Source: Gammaproteobacteria bacterium (lineage in GTDB: Bacteria > Pseudomonadota > Gammaproteobacteria > S012-40). From it: DNA of 19,534 nucleotides. Under the pieces are notes generated by a model that saw nothing but the letters and a program-made list of their open reading frames with translations, was not told where the DNA came from and searched no databases. The position numbers and the translations under genes are program-made. Positions within the stretch are counted from its first letter, which is position 1. Each line of letters opens with the position of its first letter. Location of the stretch: assembly GCA_026982215.1 (NCBI GenBank), contig JALSHN010000181.1:1-19534 (forward strand), read 5' to 3'. This document shows, in pieces, positions 1 through 7,311 of this stretch.

Positions 1-1
1 G

Positions 2-226
2 GATGTGAGTCTGGAGGGGATGTTCGTGGAGCTTCAGGTGCCGTTCCGGGTGCCTCGGGGCACGGAGTTGCGGGTTTCCATTCCCTTGGAGCGGGGGGTG
101 TCGGGGACTTACGATTATCGTGCCCGGGTGGTGCACAGTCGCCCTGAAGGGGTGGGGTTGGTGTTGCATTCGGCGGCGGTGGAGGCGATGCGGGCGCTGG
201 ATCGCTGGTTGCGCGAGGTGGCTTGA
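2..226 (+). CDS. PilZ domain protein, 3' part only (5' end outside window)
   Basis: The frame is open from the left edge, so the gene begins upstream; the GTG at base 5 is probably internal. The first residues read DVSLEGMFVE, matching the D-x-S-x-x-G motif of PilZ domains, which bind cyclic di-GMP in the cytoplasm. The arginines that usually contact the ligand lie N-terminal to this motif and are not in the window, so binding cannot be judged. The rest (residues ILE/PRO/LEU-rich strands, then RARVVHSRPEGVGLVL) fits the beta-barrel strands that follow, and a short helix (ALDRWLREV) closes the domain. The gene ends at a TGA at 224-226. Its neighbour ycgL is on the same strand 78 bases on. The family call rests on this motif and the strand pattern. 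Confidence 0.75.
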   Translation, partial: DVSLEGMFVELQVPFRVPRGTELRVSIPLERGVSGTYDYRARVVHSRPEGVGLVLHSAAVEAMRALDRWLREVA

Positions 227-304
227 GCGGCCAATCGACGCTGAAGAGGGGGCCTCGTTTCGTTACGGCGGGGGTGGTGGATTTGCCGGGAATGGGGAGC
301 TGAA

Positions 305-547
305 ATGGCCATGGAGTGTACGGTGTATCGCAGCCGGCGGAAGCGGGAGACCTATCTCTATCTGCCGCGGGAGTCGGATCCTGCGGAGGTGTTGCCGGAG
401 TCGCTGCTGCATTTGTTGGGGGTGCTGGATCCGGTGATGGATCTGACCTTGACACCGGAGCGGCGTTTGGCGCGTGCCGATGCGGCGGTGGTCATGGCGG
501 CGTTGGAGGACGAAGGATACTATCTTCAGTTGCCTCCTCCAGCGTGA
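305..547 (+). CDS. ycgL: YcgL family protein
   Basis: This is a complete small protein of 80 residues. It has the two hallmarks of the YcgL (DUF709) family: an N-terminal YRS-x(6)-TYLYLP stretch and a C-terminal GYYLQLPPP. The family is found in gammaproteobacteria and has a small alpha/beta fold; its biochemical role is not established. The start at 305 has GGGGAG five bases upstream. An in-frame ATG at 311 is the alternative and would remove two residues. The last 56 bases overlap, convergently, the 3' end of the diguanylate cyclase gene on the other strand. Confidence 0.9.
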   Translation: MAMECTVYRSRRKRETYLYLPRESDPAEVLPESLLHLLGVLDPVMDLTLTPERRLARADAAVVMAALEDEGYYLQLPPPA

Positions 548-1595
548 TTGCCTGGGGACATTCGCTTTCTATCCGGTTTTTTCCACTGTGTTTGGCGCGG
601 TAGAGGGCACGGTCGGCCCGCTCGATGAGGTTGGCCATGGCTTCGCCGGGGTGGTATTGCGTCAGGCCGATGCTAAGGGTGACGGGGATGGGGCGTTGCC
701 GACAGGTGACCGTTGTCGCGGCGATGCGCTGACGCAGTCGTTCCAGGGCGGCGTGGGCCTGGGGGAGGTCGGTGCCGTAGAGGGCGATCATGAATTCTTC
801 GCCGCCGTAACGGGCGATGATGTCGCCGTCTCGCAGCCCTTCGCGCAGTCGTTTTCCCACTTGGGAGAGGACTCGGTCGCCGCAGAGGTGGCCGAGGTGG
901 TCGTTGATGCCTTTGAAGTCGTCCAGGTCGGCGATGGCCAGGCAGAGGGGCTGGTGTCGTTCGTCGGCACGTTCCAGCAGTCGGGGGAGGACCTCGAGCA
1001 TGTGACGGCGGTTGGCCAGCCGGGTGAGGGGGTCGGTGGTGGCAGCGACGGTGAGACGGTCTTTTTCCTGCCGCAGGTCGGCGATGGAGTCTTCCAGGTG
1101 ACAGGTACGCAGCAGGTGGTAGGCCTCCACGGCCAGAGCGGTGTCGTAGCCGGTGATCTTGAGGACGAAACGGATCAGCGGTCGGGGGTGAGGGAGGTCG
1201 AGGAGATGGTCGATGAGGAGTTGTTGCAGGATGGCGTAGGCGCAGAGGTAGTAGGTTAGGGGCAGGCCGATCTCGGCATGACGCAAACCGACTTGTAATC
1301 GTTCGGCAGCGTAGCGCTGGGAGGTGAAATCGACTCCAAGGGTGTTCAGGTAGCGGATGAAGGTCCCTTTCAGTCGTTTTCGGGTGCGCTGGTCGCGGAT
1401 GAAGGGGACCATTTGTGCCTGAGCGAGGATCCGCTGGTAGAACTCGTCCACCAACCGATGGGCCTGGGGACGAATCAATTCGCGTTGCAGGCGTTCGGCA
1501 TCGGGCTGGTCGGCGACAGTGAGTTCATGGAGGCATCGGCGTTCTTCCAGGGCTGCGGTTTCCAGCAGGGGGTGGTCCTTGGATAACAGGGGCAT
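492..1595 (-). CDS. Globin-coupled diguanylate cyclase
   Basis: A cytoplasmic protein of 367 residues with two parts. Residues about 25-165 match the globin-coupled sensor fold: a B-helix-like VDEFYQRIL (49-57) and RHAEIGLPLTYY (105-116), where H106 is the likely proximal haem ligand. Residues about 180-345 form a GGDEF domain that makes cyclic di-GMP from two GTP. It has DPLTRLANRR (188-197), LDDFKGINDHLGH (224-236) and the active-site loop GGEEF (264-268). The inhibitory-site motif R-x-x-D is present as RDGD at 255-258, so product inhibition is expected. There are no membrane segments or signal peptide. By family knowledge the globin part would sense oxygen or a related gas. The start has only a weak ribosome-binding site. 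The gene lies 80 bases downstream of the Gly/Met-rich protein gene on the same strand and could be cotranscribed with it. Confidence 0.9.
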   Translation of the reverse strand: MPLLSKDHPLLETAALEERRCLHELTVADQPDAERLQRELIRPQAHRLVDEFYQRILAQAQMVPFIRDQRTRKRLKGTFIRYLNTLGVDFTSQRYAAERLQVGLRHAEIGLPLTYYLCAYAILQQLLIDHLLDLPHPRPLIRFVLKITGYDTALAVEAYHLLRTCHLEDSIADLRQEKDRLTVAATTDPLTRLANRRHMLEVLPRLLERADERHQPLCLAIADLDDFKGINDHLGHLCGDRVLSQVGKRLREGLRDGDIIARYGGEEFMIALYGTDLPQAHAALERLRQRIAATTVTCRQRPIPVTLSIGLTQYHPGEAMANLIERADRALYRAKHSGKNRIESECPQAITLEEATEDSILRPPTPP

Positions 1596-1675
1596 GGTGG
1601 CAGTCTGTTTTCTTCCAGGGGGATGCTGTTGCTATCGACAGCCGGGGGCGCGGACTTGAAGGTTGGTCGAAGGTT

Positions 1676-2611
1676 TTATTGGAAGGCGGGGGCAGGGCCC
1701 AACGGCGGATCGGGCCAGGCCAGGGGGGCGGTGTCGGAGAGGCTGTAGCTGTTGATGGCGCCGGCCGAGTCGGAGAGGTCGTCGAAGGCCTGGTAGGAAA
1801 ACAGGGTGAGGCCGCCACCGCCACCGCCGCCCATGCCGCCACCACCCATGCCGCCACTGCTGCAGCCCTGGCATTGTTGGGCCACCCAAATGGTCTGCAG
1901 AGAGTCGCCGGCCTGCCAGCTGAGACTACCACCGCGGCCACCACCTCCCATACCACCCATACCGCCCATGCCTCCGCGGCGTGGCAGGGTGACGCTGCCG
2001 CTCTGAGCAACGCGGCTGCCGCCGGCTTCGCGGATGACGACGGTGTCTTGGTTGGTGGTGCCGGCGTTGTTGGGGGTGATGACATCGACGCGGATGTCCA
2101 GATAGTGGCCCAGCCGGTTGTCGTTACCGTCCCGATCCACTTCGTAGAGGAAGGTGTTGTTGAAGTCTTGGTTGGCGGGGTCGTTTTGCACCAGGCTTTG
2201 CTGTAGTTGCAGCGCCGGGGCGCTGGGGTCGATGGCCCAGCCGGTGTAGATGGTGGCGGTGGCGTTCAGGCGCCCTTGGTCGGTGGGGGCATCGAGGATC
2301 TGGCGGATGGCGATGCCGTCCCGGTTGGCGTTCTCGCTGGCATCCACGAAGCTCTCGACGGACAGGGTGCCTTGGGGACCTGCATCGTGGATGACGAGTT
2401 GAATGAAGCGCTTGCCGCTGGGGTCGGTGAGGATGCGTTGCAGGATGCCGCGGTCGTTGACGTTGTCCTCGCAGGTGTAGCCACTGGGACAGACGGCGGA
2501 GATGGCGCCGCCGTTGGCGGTCCAGCCACCGAAGGCCGTGGGGGGTTGTCCCTGCGCCAGGGCAGGGAGGGTGATGAGGGTGATGAGCAACAGTCGGTCG
2601 GTGGTCTTCAT
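1676..2611 (-). CDS. Exported Gly/Met-rich protein of unknown function
   Basis: I do not recognise this family. The protein has 311 residues from the ATG at 2611; a GTG one codon earlier is possible. It begins MKTTDRLLLITLITLPALAQG, a typical Sec signal peptide with likely cleavage after ALA or AQG, so it should be exported. The middle part (about 40-195) looks like a folded beta-rich domain with paired cysteines (CPSGYTC). Two low-complexity blocks follow: RRGGMGGMGGMGGGGRGG and SSGGMGGGGMGGGGGGG. Between them is the segment WVAQQCQGCSS with a CxxC motif. The tail (about 275-311) is acidic and proline-rich. There is no lipobox, no sorting signal and no obvious anchor. It sits between mltD and the globin-coupled cyclase on the same strand. 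Confidence 0.72.
   Translation of the reverse strand: MKTTDRLLLITLITLPALAQGQPPTAFGGWTANGGAISAVCPSGYTCEDNVNDRGILQRILTDPSGKRFIQLVIHDAGPQGTLSVESFVDASENANRDGIAIRQILDAPTDQGRLNATATIYTGWAIDPSAPALQLQQSLVQNDPANQDFNNTFLYEVDRDGNDNRLGHYLDIRVDVITPNNAGTTNQDTVVIREAGGSRVAQSGSVTLPRRGGMGGMGGMGGGGRGGSLSWQAGDSLQTIWVAQQCQGCSSGGMGGGGMGGGGGGGLTLFSYQAFDDLSDSAGAINSYSLSDTAPLAWPDPPLGPAPAFQ
1830..1990. repeat. Degenerate GGM-coding microsatellite blocks
   Basis: Two blocks of short imperfect repeats inside the exported Gly-rich gene, at about 1810-1865 and 1930-1980. On the plus strand they read as runs of CCACCGCC and CCCATACCGCC type units; on the coding strand they encode GGM and GGG tripeptides. Because the unit is three or nine bases, slippage would change copy number without breaking the frame. 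The blocks flank the CQGC codons. Confidence 0.7.
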
Positions 2612-2626
2612 CACCCTTTTTTACGG

Positions 2627-2645
2627 CCCCGATGAGGGGTTTTTT
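2627..2645 (+). terminator. Possible plus-strand intrinsic terminator in the mltD/Gly-rich gene gap
   Basis: CCCC, loop GATGA, GGGG, then six T. Two further G:U pairs are possible at the base of the stem. The T run follows the hairpin only on the plus strand, although both flanking genes are on the minus strand. The stem is short, so strength is uncertain. If functional it would stop antisense transcription heading into mltD. Confidence 0.4.
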
Positions 2646-2693
2646 AGGGTGGCTTTGAGATGCCTCCGACTTTGTAGGGGGACGATGGCTTCG

Positions 2694-4508
2694 TCAGATG
2701 TTGGATTGCTCGGTGACGTCCACGTATACCGTGAGCCGTTGCCCTGGCTGGAGATAGGCTTTGGGGTCGAGGCGGTTCCAGCGTATCAGGTCGTCGATGC
2801 TGACGCGGAATTTGCGTGAGATGAGGAACAGGGATTCGCCCGGACGGACTCGATAGGCGATCTTCTGGGTGCGTGAGGGGCCGGTGCGGGCACGGGCGGT
2901 GAGTTTGTCGGACCGGGTCCAGATCACCAGTCTTTGTCCAGGGCGCAGGACGTCCCCGGGGGCCATCTGGTTCCAGCGCGCCAGTTCGCGCACCCCCACC
3001 CGGTAGCGGCGGGAGATGCTCCATAGGGTTTCGCCGCGACGAACGTAGTGAACCACTTTTTGACGGCCGCTGCGGACGGTGTTCTGGGTGCGCAGCAGAC
3101 GTTGGCCGAGGCTGAGGGTGTAGGCGCCCACCCGGCGGGTGGCGGTGGGGACGATGAGGTCGTCGCCGGCGCGGATGGTGTTGCCTTTGAGGTGATTGAT
3201 GCGGCGGATGAGGTCCACTTCGGTGTGATAGCGGCGGGCGATCTGTTCCAGAGTCTCCCCCCGGCGGATCTTGTGACGCCGCCAGCCGATGCGTTTTCCG
3301 GGAGGCAGCTGCGCCAGGCCGTCGTAGAAGTCCGGGACCTTTTCGATGGGGATGAGGAGTTCGTGGGGACCGTCGGGGTCGGTGGCCCAGCGGTTGTAGC
3401 CGGGGTTGTAACGATAGATTTCTTCGATGCTCAGACCGGCGAGTTCGGCCGCCAGGGCGAGGTCGAGCTGGCTCCCAGGATCCACCCGTTCCAGCACCGG
3501 TTCGTTGGCGATGGGCAGCAGGGCGATGTCGTAGCGTTCCGGTTCGGCCACCAGGCGGGACAGGGCCAGGAGCTTGGGGACGTAGCCTCGAGTCTCACGC
3601 GGTAGCTCCAGTGACCAGAAGTCGGTGGGGCGCCCCCGGCGGCGGTTTTTGCGGATCGCTCGACGAACCGTGCCTTCACCGGAATTGTAGGCGGCCAGGG
3701 CCAGCAGCCAGTCGCCATCGAAGCGGCGGTGGAGGGTCTTGAGGAGCCGCAGGGCGGCGTCGGTGGAGGCGAAGACGTCGCGCCGGCCGTCATACCACCA
3801 GTTTTGTTTCAGGCCGTAGAGTCGCGCGGTGCCGGGGACGAACTGCCAGATGCCGGCGGCGCGACCGTGGGAATAGGCGAAGGGTTGGAAGGCGCTTTCG
3901 ACGATGGGGAGCAGGGCGATTTCGCCAGGGATGCCGCGGGCCTCCACTTCTTCGACGATGTGATAGAGATAGGGACGGGCGCGGCGGGCGACGCGTTCCA
4001 GGTAACCCGGATGGCGGCGATACCAGTCCAGGTCGTTTTGTACCCGGGGGTGGTGGCGTTCGGATTCGGGGAGGGCGAAGCCGGCGCGGATGCGCTGCCA
4101 GAGGTCTTTCGGGGGTTGGGGAATGGGTTCTTCGAGGGCGATCTGCAGCGGTTCGTTGGCACGAGGGTGGGCGGCCTCGCGCAGCTGTTGCGGCGGTTGG
4201 GCCGGGGTGTGGAGACCCCGGCCCACCAGCCGGGGCTCGGCGCGGTCCAGGCGGGAGAATTCCCGCCTCAGCAGGCGGGCCAGGCCGAGGTGACCTTCTT
4301 GGGCAAGCAGGGCGGCCGGATCGGGACGACGTTCCATGGCGGCAAGGAAAGCACGGTAGGAGGGGGACGGTCGTTCGGTCTGGGGGCTGGGGTGGAGCCA
4401 AGGGTCGGCCGGCGGTGTCCGGGGCGTCGTCCCCGACGGGGGCAGGGTGGCGCAGCCGCCCAGAAGGGCGCCCAATAACAGCAGGGTCGAGTGCCGTTTG
4501 TCGTTCAT
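2694..4508 (-). CDS. mltD: Membrane-bound lytic murein transglycosylase D
   Basis: A lipoprotein of 604 residues that cleaves the glycan strands of peptidoglycan with formation of 1,6-anhydro-muramic acid. The N-terminus MNDKRHSTLLLLGALLGGC has a lipobox LGGC with the lipidated Cys at 19; Ala at the next position predicts outer-membrane sorting. The SLT domain (about 170-300) has the catalytic Glu204 in LLPIVESAF, then GIWQFVPGTAR and LALAAYNSGEG. Three LysM peptidoglycan-binding repeats follow at about 412-454, 487-529 and 551-595. An ATG 27 bases upstream exists, but the start at 4508 gives the correct lipoprotein signal and overlaps the gloB stop as ATGA, so translation is probably coupled. 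E. coli MltD also lies beside gloB. Length and domain order are normal for the family, with one more LysM than the two in E. coli. Confidence 0.96.
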   Translation of the reverse strand: MNDKRHSTLLLLGALLGGCATLPPSGTTPRTPPADPWLHPSPQTERPSPSYRAFLAAMERRPDPAALLAQEGHLGLARLLRREFSRLDRAEPRLVGRGLHTPAQPPQQLREAAHPRANEPLQIALEEPIPQPPKDLWQRIRAGFALPESERHHPRVQNDLDWYRRHPGYLERVARRARPYLYHIVEEVEARGIPGEIALLPIVESAFQPFAYSHGRAAGIWQFVPGTARLYGLKQNWWYDGRRDVFASTDAALRLLKTLHRRFDGDWLLALAAYNSGEGTVRRAIRKNRRRGRPTDFWSLELPRETRGYVPKLLALSRLVAEPERYDIALLPIANEPVLERVDPGSQLDLALAAELAGLSIEEIYRYNPGYNRWATDPDGPHELLIPIEKVPDFYDGLAQLPPGKRIGWRRHKIRRGETLEQIARRYHTEVDLIRRINHLKGNTIRAGDDLIVPTATRRVGAYTLSLGQRLLRTQNTVRSGRQKVVHYVRRGETLWSISRRYRVGVRELARWNQMAPGDVLRPGQRLVIWTRSDKLTARARTGPSRTQKIAYRVRPGESLFLISRKFRVSIDDLIRWNRLDPKAYLQPGQRLTVYVDVTEQSNI

Positions 4509-5278
4509 AGCAGGCCATCCACCTCGTCTTTCCATGAGCGCAACACGGCGAAGATCTCCGCTTCACTGGTGAGGGTCCGTCCCGCGTGCCGTTGGGCTGC
4601 CTGGATCACCTCGTCCACTCGGGTGCGCAGGAAGGGATTGGTGTCTCGTTCCACGCTGAGCGGGGCGGGGACCGTGGCCTCGCCGCGGCTCCGCCGCGCC
4701 GTTTCGCGTTCCATCCGGGCGCGGATACGGGGGTTGTTCGGCTCCACGATACGGGCGAAACGCAGGTTGTCCAGGGTGTATTCGTGGGCACAGTACACCC
4801 AGGTGGTATCGGGCAGTGCGGCGATGCGCTTGAGGGAGTGCAGCATTTGTTCCGGGGTGCCTTCGAAGAGGCGACCGCAACCGGCGGTGAACAGGGTGTC
4901 GCCGGTGAAAACGGCTCCTTGGGTGGTGTAGCTCAGGTGTCCCAGGGTATGGCCGGGGGTCTCCACCACCGAGAGTTCCAGGCCACAGGCAGCGATTTTG
5001 TCGCCTTCGGCCACGGGATGGGTGCGCTGAGGGATGGGTTCTTGCGCCGGGCCGTAGACGGGGACGTCGAAGTGGTGTTTCAGGGCGGCAATGCCACCGG
5101 TGTGGTCGGGGTGGTGATGGGTGATGAGGATGGCGCCCAGGGTGAGCCCTCGATGCTGGAGGTAGTCCAGTACCGGGGCGGCTTCGCCGGGATCTATGGC
5201 CAGGCAGCGTGATTCTGACGCCCCCCGCGCCAGCCAGATATAATTGTCCTGGAACGCAGCGACGGCTTCGACGATCAC
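4505..5278 (-). CDS. gloB: Hydroxyacylglutathione hydrolase (glyoxalase II)
   Basis: A cytosolic binuclear metallohydrolase of about 257 residues that splits S-lactoylglutathione to lactate and glutathione, the second step of methylglyoxal detoxification. With the GTG start at 5278 the protein begins MIVEAVAAFQDNYIW, like the family. The metal ligands fall at the expected places: THHHPDH (H54, H56, D58, H59), H110 in ETPGHTLGH, D127 in FTGDTLF and H165 in CAHEYT. The C-terminal glutathione-binding part has NPFLR. Start choice is uncertain: a TTG at 5287 has a better-spaced GGGGGAG, and an ATG at 5329 has GGAG but would add a 17-residue basic tail not seen in the family. The gene is divergent from the methyltransferase and coupled to mltD. 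Confidence 0.95.
   Translation of the reverse strand: MIVEAVAAFQDNYIWLARGASESRCLAIDPGEAAPVLDYLQHRGLTLGAILITHHHPDHTGGIAALKHHFDVPVYGPAQEPIPQRTHPVAEGDKIAACGLELSVVETPGHTLGHLSYTTQGAVFTGDTLFTAGCGRLFEGTPEQMLHSLKRIAALPDTTWVYCAHEYTLDNLRFARIVEPNNPRIRARMERETARRSRGEATVPAPLSVERDTNPFLRTRVDEVIQAAQRHAGRTLTSEAEIFAVLRSWKDEVDGLL
5215..5244 (+). promoter_or_regulatory. Candidate sigma70 promoter for the methyltransferase-rnhA-dnaQ run
   Basis: CTGACG (5215-5220), 18-base spacer, TATAAT (5239-5244). This would give a leader of about 75 bases before the ATG at 5328. The same CTGACG-N18-TATAAT layout occurs before the second diguanylate cyclase. Caution: the TATAAT lies over the antisense of gloB codons for the conserved residues Asn-Tyr-Ile, so protein constraint alone could produce it. 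Confidence 0.4.
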
Positions 5279-5327
5279 AGGACTCAAGGCCGCTCCCCCT
5301 CGCGATTTTGTCGTTTTGGGTCTTTTC

Positions 5328-6110
5328 ATGGCACTCCAGCTTTGGCGAAGACGCCCCCCGGCGGGCAGCGAGATCGACCTGGCCGAGGCCATGCTCGACT
5401 GGTATTGTACGCCGCCGGGACGGGTTTTACAGAGCCAGATAGGCTCGATCCTCGATGAGCTGCTCCCGGGGCTGTTCGGCTATCACTTGGTTTGGCTGGG
5501 ACCGTTGCCGGAGCCGTCCTGGTGGCACGCCAGCCCCATCCGTCATCGGGTGGTGGTGTCTTCTCAGCGTAAGGACGGTGAGTCGCCATTGCATGCCCGG
5601 GCATTGGCATCGGCCCTGCCTCTGGCCACCGATTCGGTGGATGTGGTGGTGTTGCATCATGCCTTGGAGATGGCCTCATCACCGCATCAGGTGTTGCGTG
5701 AGGCCGAGCGGGTGTTGATCCCCGAGGGCCGGGTGGTGATCTTCGGCTTCAGCCCTTGGAGTCTGTGGGGGGTACGTCGGGCATTCACGCCGTGGGATGA
5801 TCGTGTCCCTTGGACGTTGGATTATCTCAGTCTGCGGCGGATCAAGGATTGGTTGGCGCTGTTGGGCTTGGAGCTGGAACACCAGCGCCGCCTGTTGTAC
5901 ACCCCCCCGTGCCGTAGTGCGGCGCTGTTGTGCCGTTTCTCTTTTCTGGAGTGGTGCGGGAGGCGCTGGTGGCCGTTTTTCGGCGGGGCCTATGCCGTGG
6001 TGGCGCGTAAGCGGATCAGTCGGCCTACTCTGGTGGGGCCGCGCTGGCGGCGTCGAAGACGAATCGTGGTGCCCGGACTGGTGGGCACGTCCAATCGGAA
6101 TCCTTCATGA
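5328..6110 (+). CDS. YafS-type class I SAM-dependent methyltransferase
   Basis: A soluble protein of 260 residues. The central part matches the Methyltransf_11 region: LPLATDSVDVVVLHHALE (the acidic-loop and strand-4 region), then LREAERVLIPEGRVVIFGFS, which is strand 5 and the post-motif loop. The canonical glycine-rich SAM loop is poorly preserved, as is also the case in E. coli YafS, whose substrate is not known. The C-terminus is strongly basic (RWRRRRRIVV). The start at 5328 (MALQLWRRRPP) gives family-like length, although its ribosome-binding site is weak; an upstream frame to 5244 would run into gloB. The stop overlaps the rnhA start as ATGA, and the position between gloB and rnhA matches E. 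coli yafS. Confidence 0.85.
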   Translation: MALQLWRRRPPAGSEIDLAEAMLDWYCTPPGRVLQSQIGSILDELLPGLFGYHLVWLGPLPEPSWWHASPIRHRVVVSSQRKDGESPLHARALASALPLATDSVDVVVLHHALEMASSPHQVLREAERVLIPEGRVVIFGFSPWSLWGVRRAFTPWDDRVPWTLDYLSLRRIKDWLALLGLELEHQRRLLYTPPCRSAALLCRFSFLEWCGRRWWPFFGGAYAVVARKRISRPTLVGPRWRRRRRIVVPGLVGTSNRNPS

Positions 6111-6583
6111 ACAAAGAGAATGGAAACGGAGTGGTGGAGATCTTCACCGACGGGGCCTGTCGCGGCAATCCGGGGCCGGGCGGCTGGGGAGCGGTGCTGC
6201 GTTATCAGGGCAAGGAAAAGACGCTTTCCGGTGCCGAACCGCATACCACCAACAACCGGATGGAGATGATGGCGGTGATCCGGGCCCTGGAGGCATTGAA
6301 ACGGCCTTGCGAGGTGCATCTCACCACCGATTCGCAATATGTCCGCAAGGGGATCACCGAGTGGTTGCCTCAATGGAAACGCCGTGGCTGGAAGACCGCG
6401 GCCGGTAAACCAGTGAAAAATGCTGAATTGTGGCGTCGCATCGATGAGCTGAACCAGCGCCATCGGATCCGCTGGCATTGGGTGCGGGGTCACAGTGGCC
6501 ACCCCGAGAATGAGCGGGCGGACCGCTTGGCAGTGAACGCCATCGATCGACTGCTGCAGAAAGAGAAAGGACGCCCATCGTGA
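6107..6583 (+). CDS. rnhA: Ribonuclease HI
   Basis: A 158-residue enzyme that cuts the RNA strand of RNA-DNA hybrids, removing R-loops and primer remnants in the cytoplasm. The four carboxylates of the active site are all present: D15 in FTDGACRGNPGPGG, E53 in NNRMEMMA, D75 in TTDSQYV and D139 in NERADRLA. The helper His129 lies in RGHSGHPENE. The basic handle region (WKRRGWKTAAGKPVKN, about 90-105) of the E. coli type is present. Length is normal. It overlaps the methyltransferase by four bases upstream and dnaQ by four bases downstream (GTGA), so all three are likely to be made from one transcript. Confidence 0.97.
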   Translation: MNKENGNGVVEIFTDGACRGNPGPGGWGAVLRYQGKEKTLSGAEPHTTNNRMEMMAVIRALEALKRPCEVHLTTDSQYVRKGITEWLPQWKRRGWKTAAGKPVKNAELWRRIDELNQRHRIRWHWVRGHSGHPENERADRLAVNAIDRLLQKEKGRPS

Positions 6584-7311
6584 GACAAGTGGTGTTGGAT
6601 ACCGAAACCACCGGCCTGGAGCCGGCCAAGGGGCATCGTATCATCGAGATCGGGGCGGTGGAGTTGGTGGATCGCCGGCTCACCGGGCGGCGGTTGCATC
6701 ACTATCTCAATCCCGATCGCAAGGTGGACGAGGGGGCCTTCCAGGTCCATGGCTTGAGCGATGAGTTCCTGGCGGACAAGCCCCGTTTCGCCGACATCGT
6801 CGAGGAGTTCATCGAGTTCGTCGCGGGTGCCGAGTTGATCATCCACAACGCCCCCTTCGACGTCGGTTTCATCAATCACGAACTGGCCCTGTTGCAGCCT
6901 GCCCCCGAGGGGGTGCCAGGGACCATTGAGGCGGTGTGTACCGTGTTCGACACCCTGGCCTGGGCCCGTACCCTCCATCCGGGGCAGAAGAACAGTCTGG
7001 ATGCTTTGTGCAAGCGCTACGAGGTGGACAACAGCCACCGGGAGTTGCACGGGGCGTTGCTGGATGCCGAGATCCTCGCACGCCTCTATCTGGCCATGAG
7101 CGGCGGTCAGGCGAGCCTGGTATTGGCCGGAGAGGAGGGGGGCGATGCGGCGACGGTCACGCCGGGTCGCTTGGAGATCCGCCGCTTACCCGTGGATCGC
7201 CCCCGATTGAGGGTGATCAGGGCCAGCGAGGAAGAACAACAGGCCCATGAGCGTTATCTGGATGCCTTGAGTGGGCATAGTGGCCGTTGCCTATGGCGTG
7301 ACAGGCACTGA
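6580..7311 (+). CDS. dnaQ: DNA polymerase III epsilon subunit (3'-5' proofreading exonuclease)
   Basis: A 243-residue DEDDh exonuclease that proofreads for the replicative polymerase. Exo I is VVLDTETTGLEP (D7, E9), Exo II is IIHNAPFDVGF (D94) and Exo III is HGALLDAE (H157, D162). All catalytic residues match. The C-terminal tail, from about 175, is the region that in E. coli binds the alpha subunit through a flexible linker and ends in a distinct basic/aromatic segment. The start is a GTG in a GTGA overlap with rnhA. In E. coli rnhA and dnaQ are divergent, whereas here they are in tandem. The last 21 bases overlap the 3' end of nhaD on the opposite strand. Confidence 0.96.
   Translation: MRQVVLDTETTGLEPAKGHRIIEIGAVELVDRRLTGRRLHHYLNPDRKVDEGAFQVHGLSDEFLADKPRFADIVEEFIEFVAGAELIIHNAPFDVGFINHELALLQPAPEGVPGTIEAVCTVFDTLAWARTLHPGQKNSLDALCKRYEVDNSHRELHGALLDAEILARLYLAMSGGQASLVLAGEEGGDAATVTPGRLEIRRLPVDRPRLRVIRASEEEQQAHERYLDALSGHSGRCLWRDRH

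Noticed and set aside
474..1259. Long plus-strand open frame opposite the globin-coupled cyclase
   Set aside because: It is the antisense of a well-supported GGDEF gene; its Gly/Val-rich composition is the shadow of GC-rich codons and it shows no domain.
1679..2206. Plus-strand open frames opposite the Gly-rich gene
   Set aside because: Ala/Gly/Val repeats mirror the GGM-coding blocks. The minus frame has a signal peptide and a coherent domain, so it is preferred.
2681..2695. GACGA/TCGTC dyad at the mltD stop as its terminator
   Set aside because: A 5-bp stem without a T run on the minus strand; too weak to call.
3048..3605. Plus-strand frames across mltD
   Set aside because: They are antisense to SLT and LysM codons and carry no family signature.
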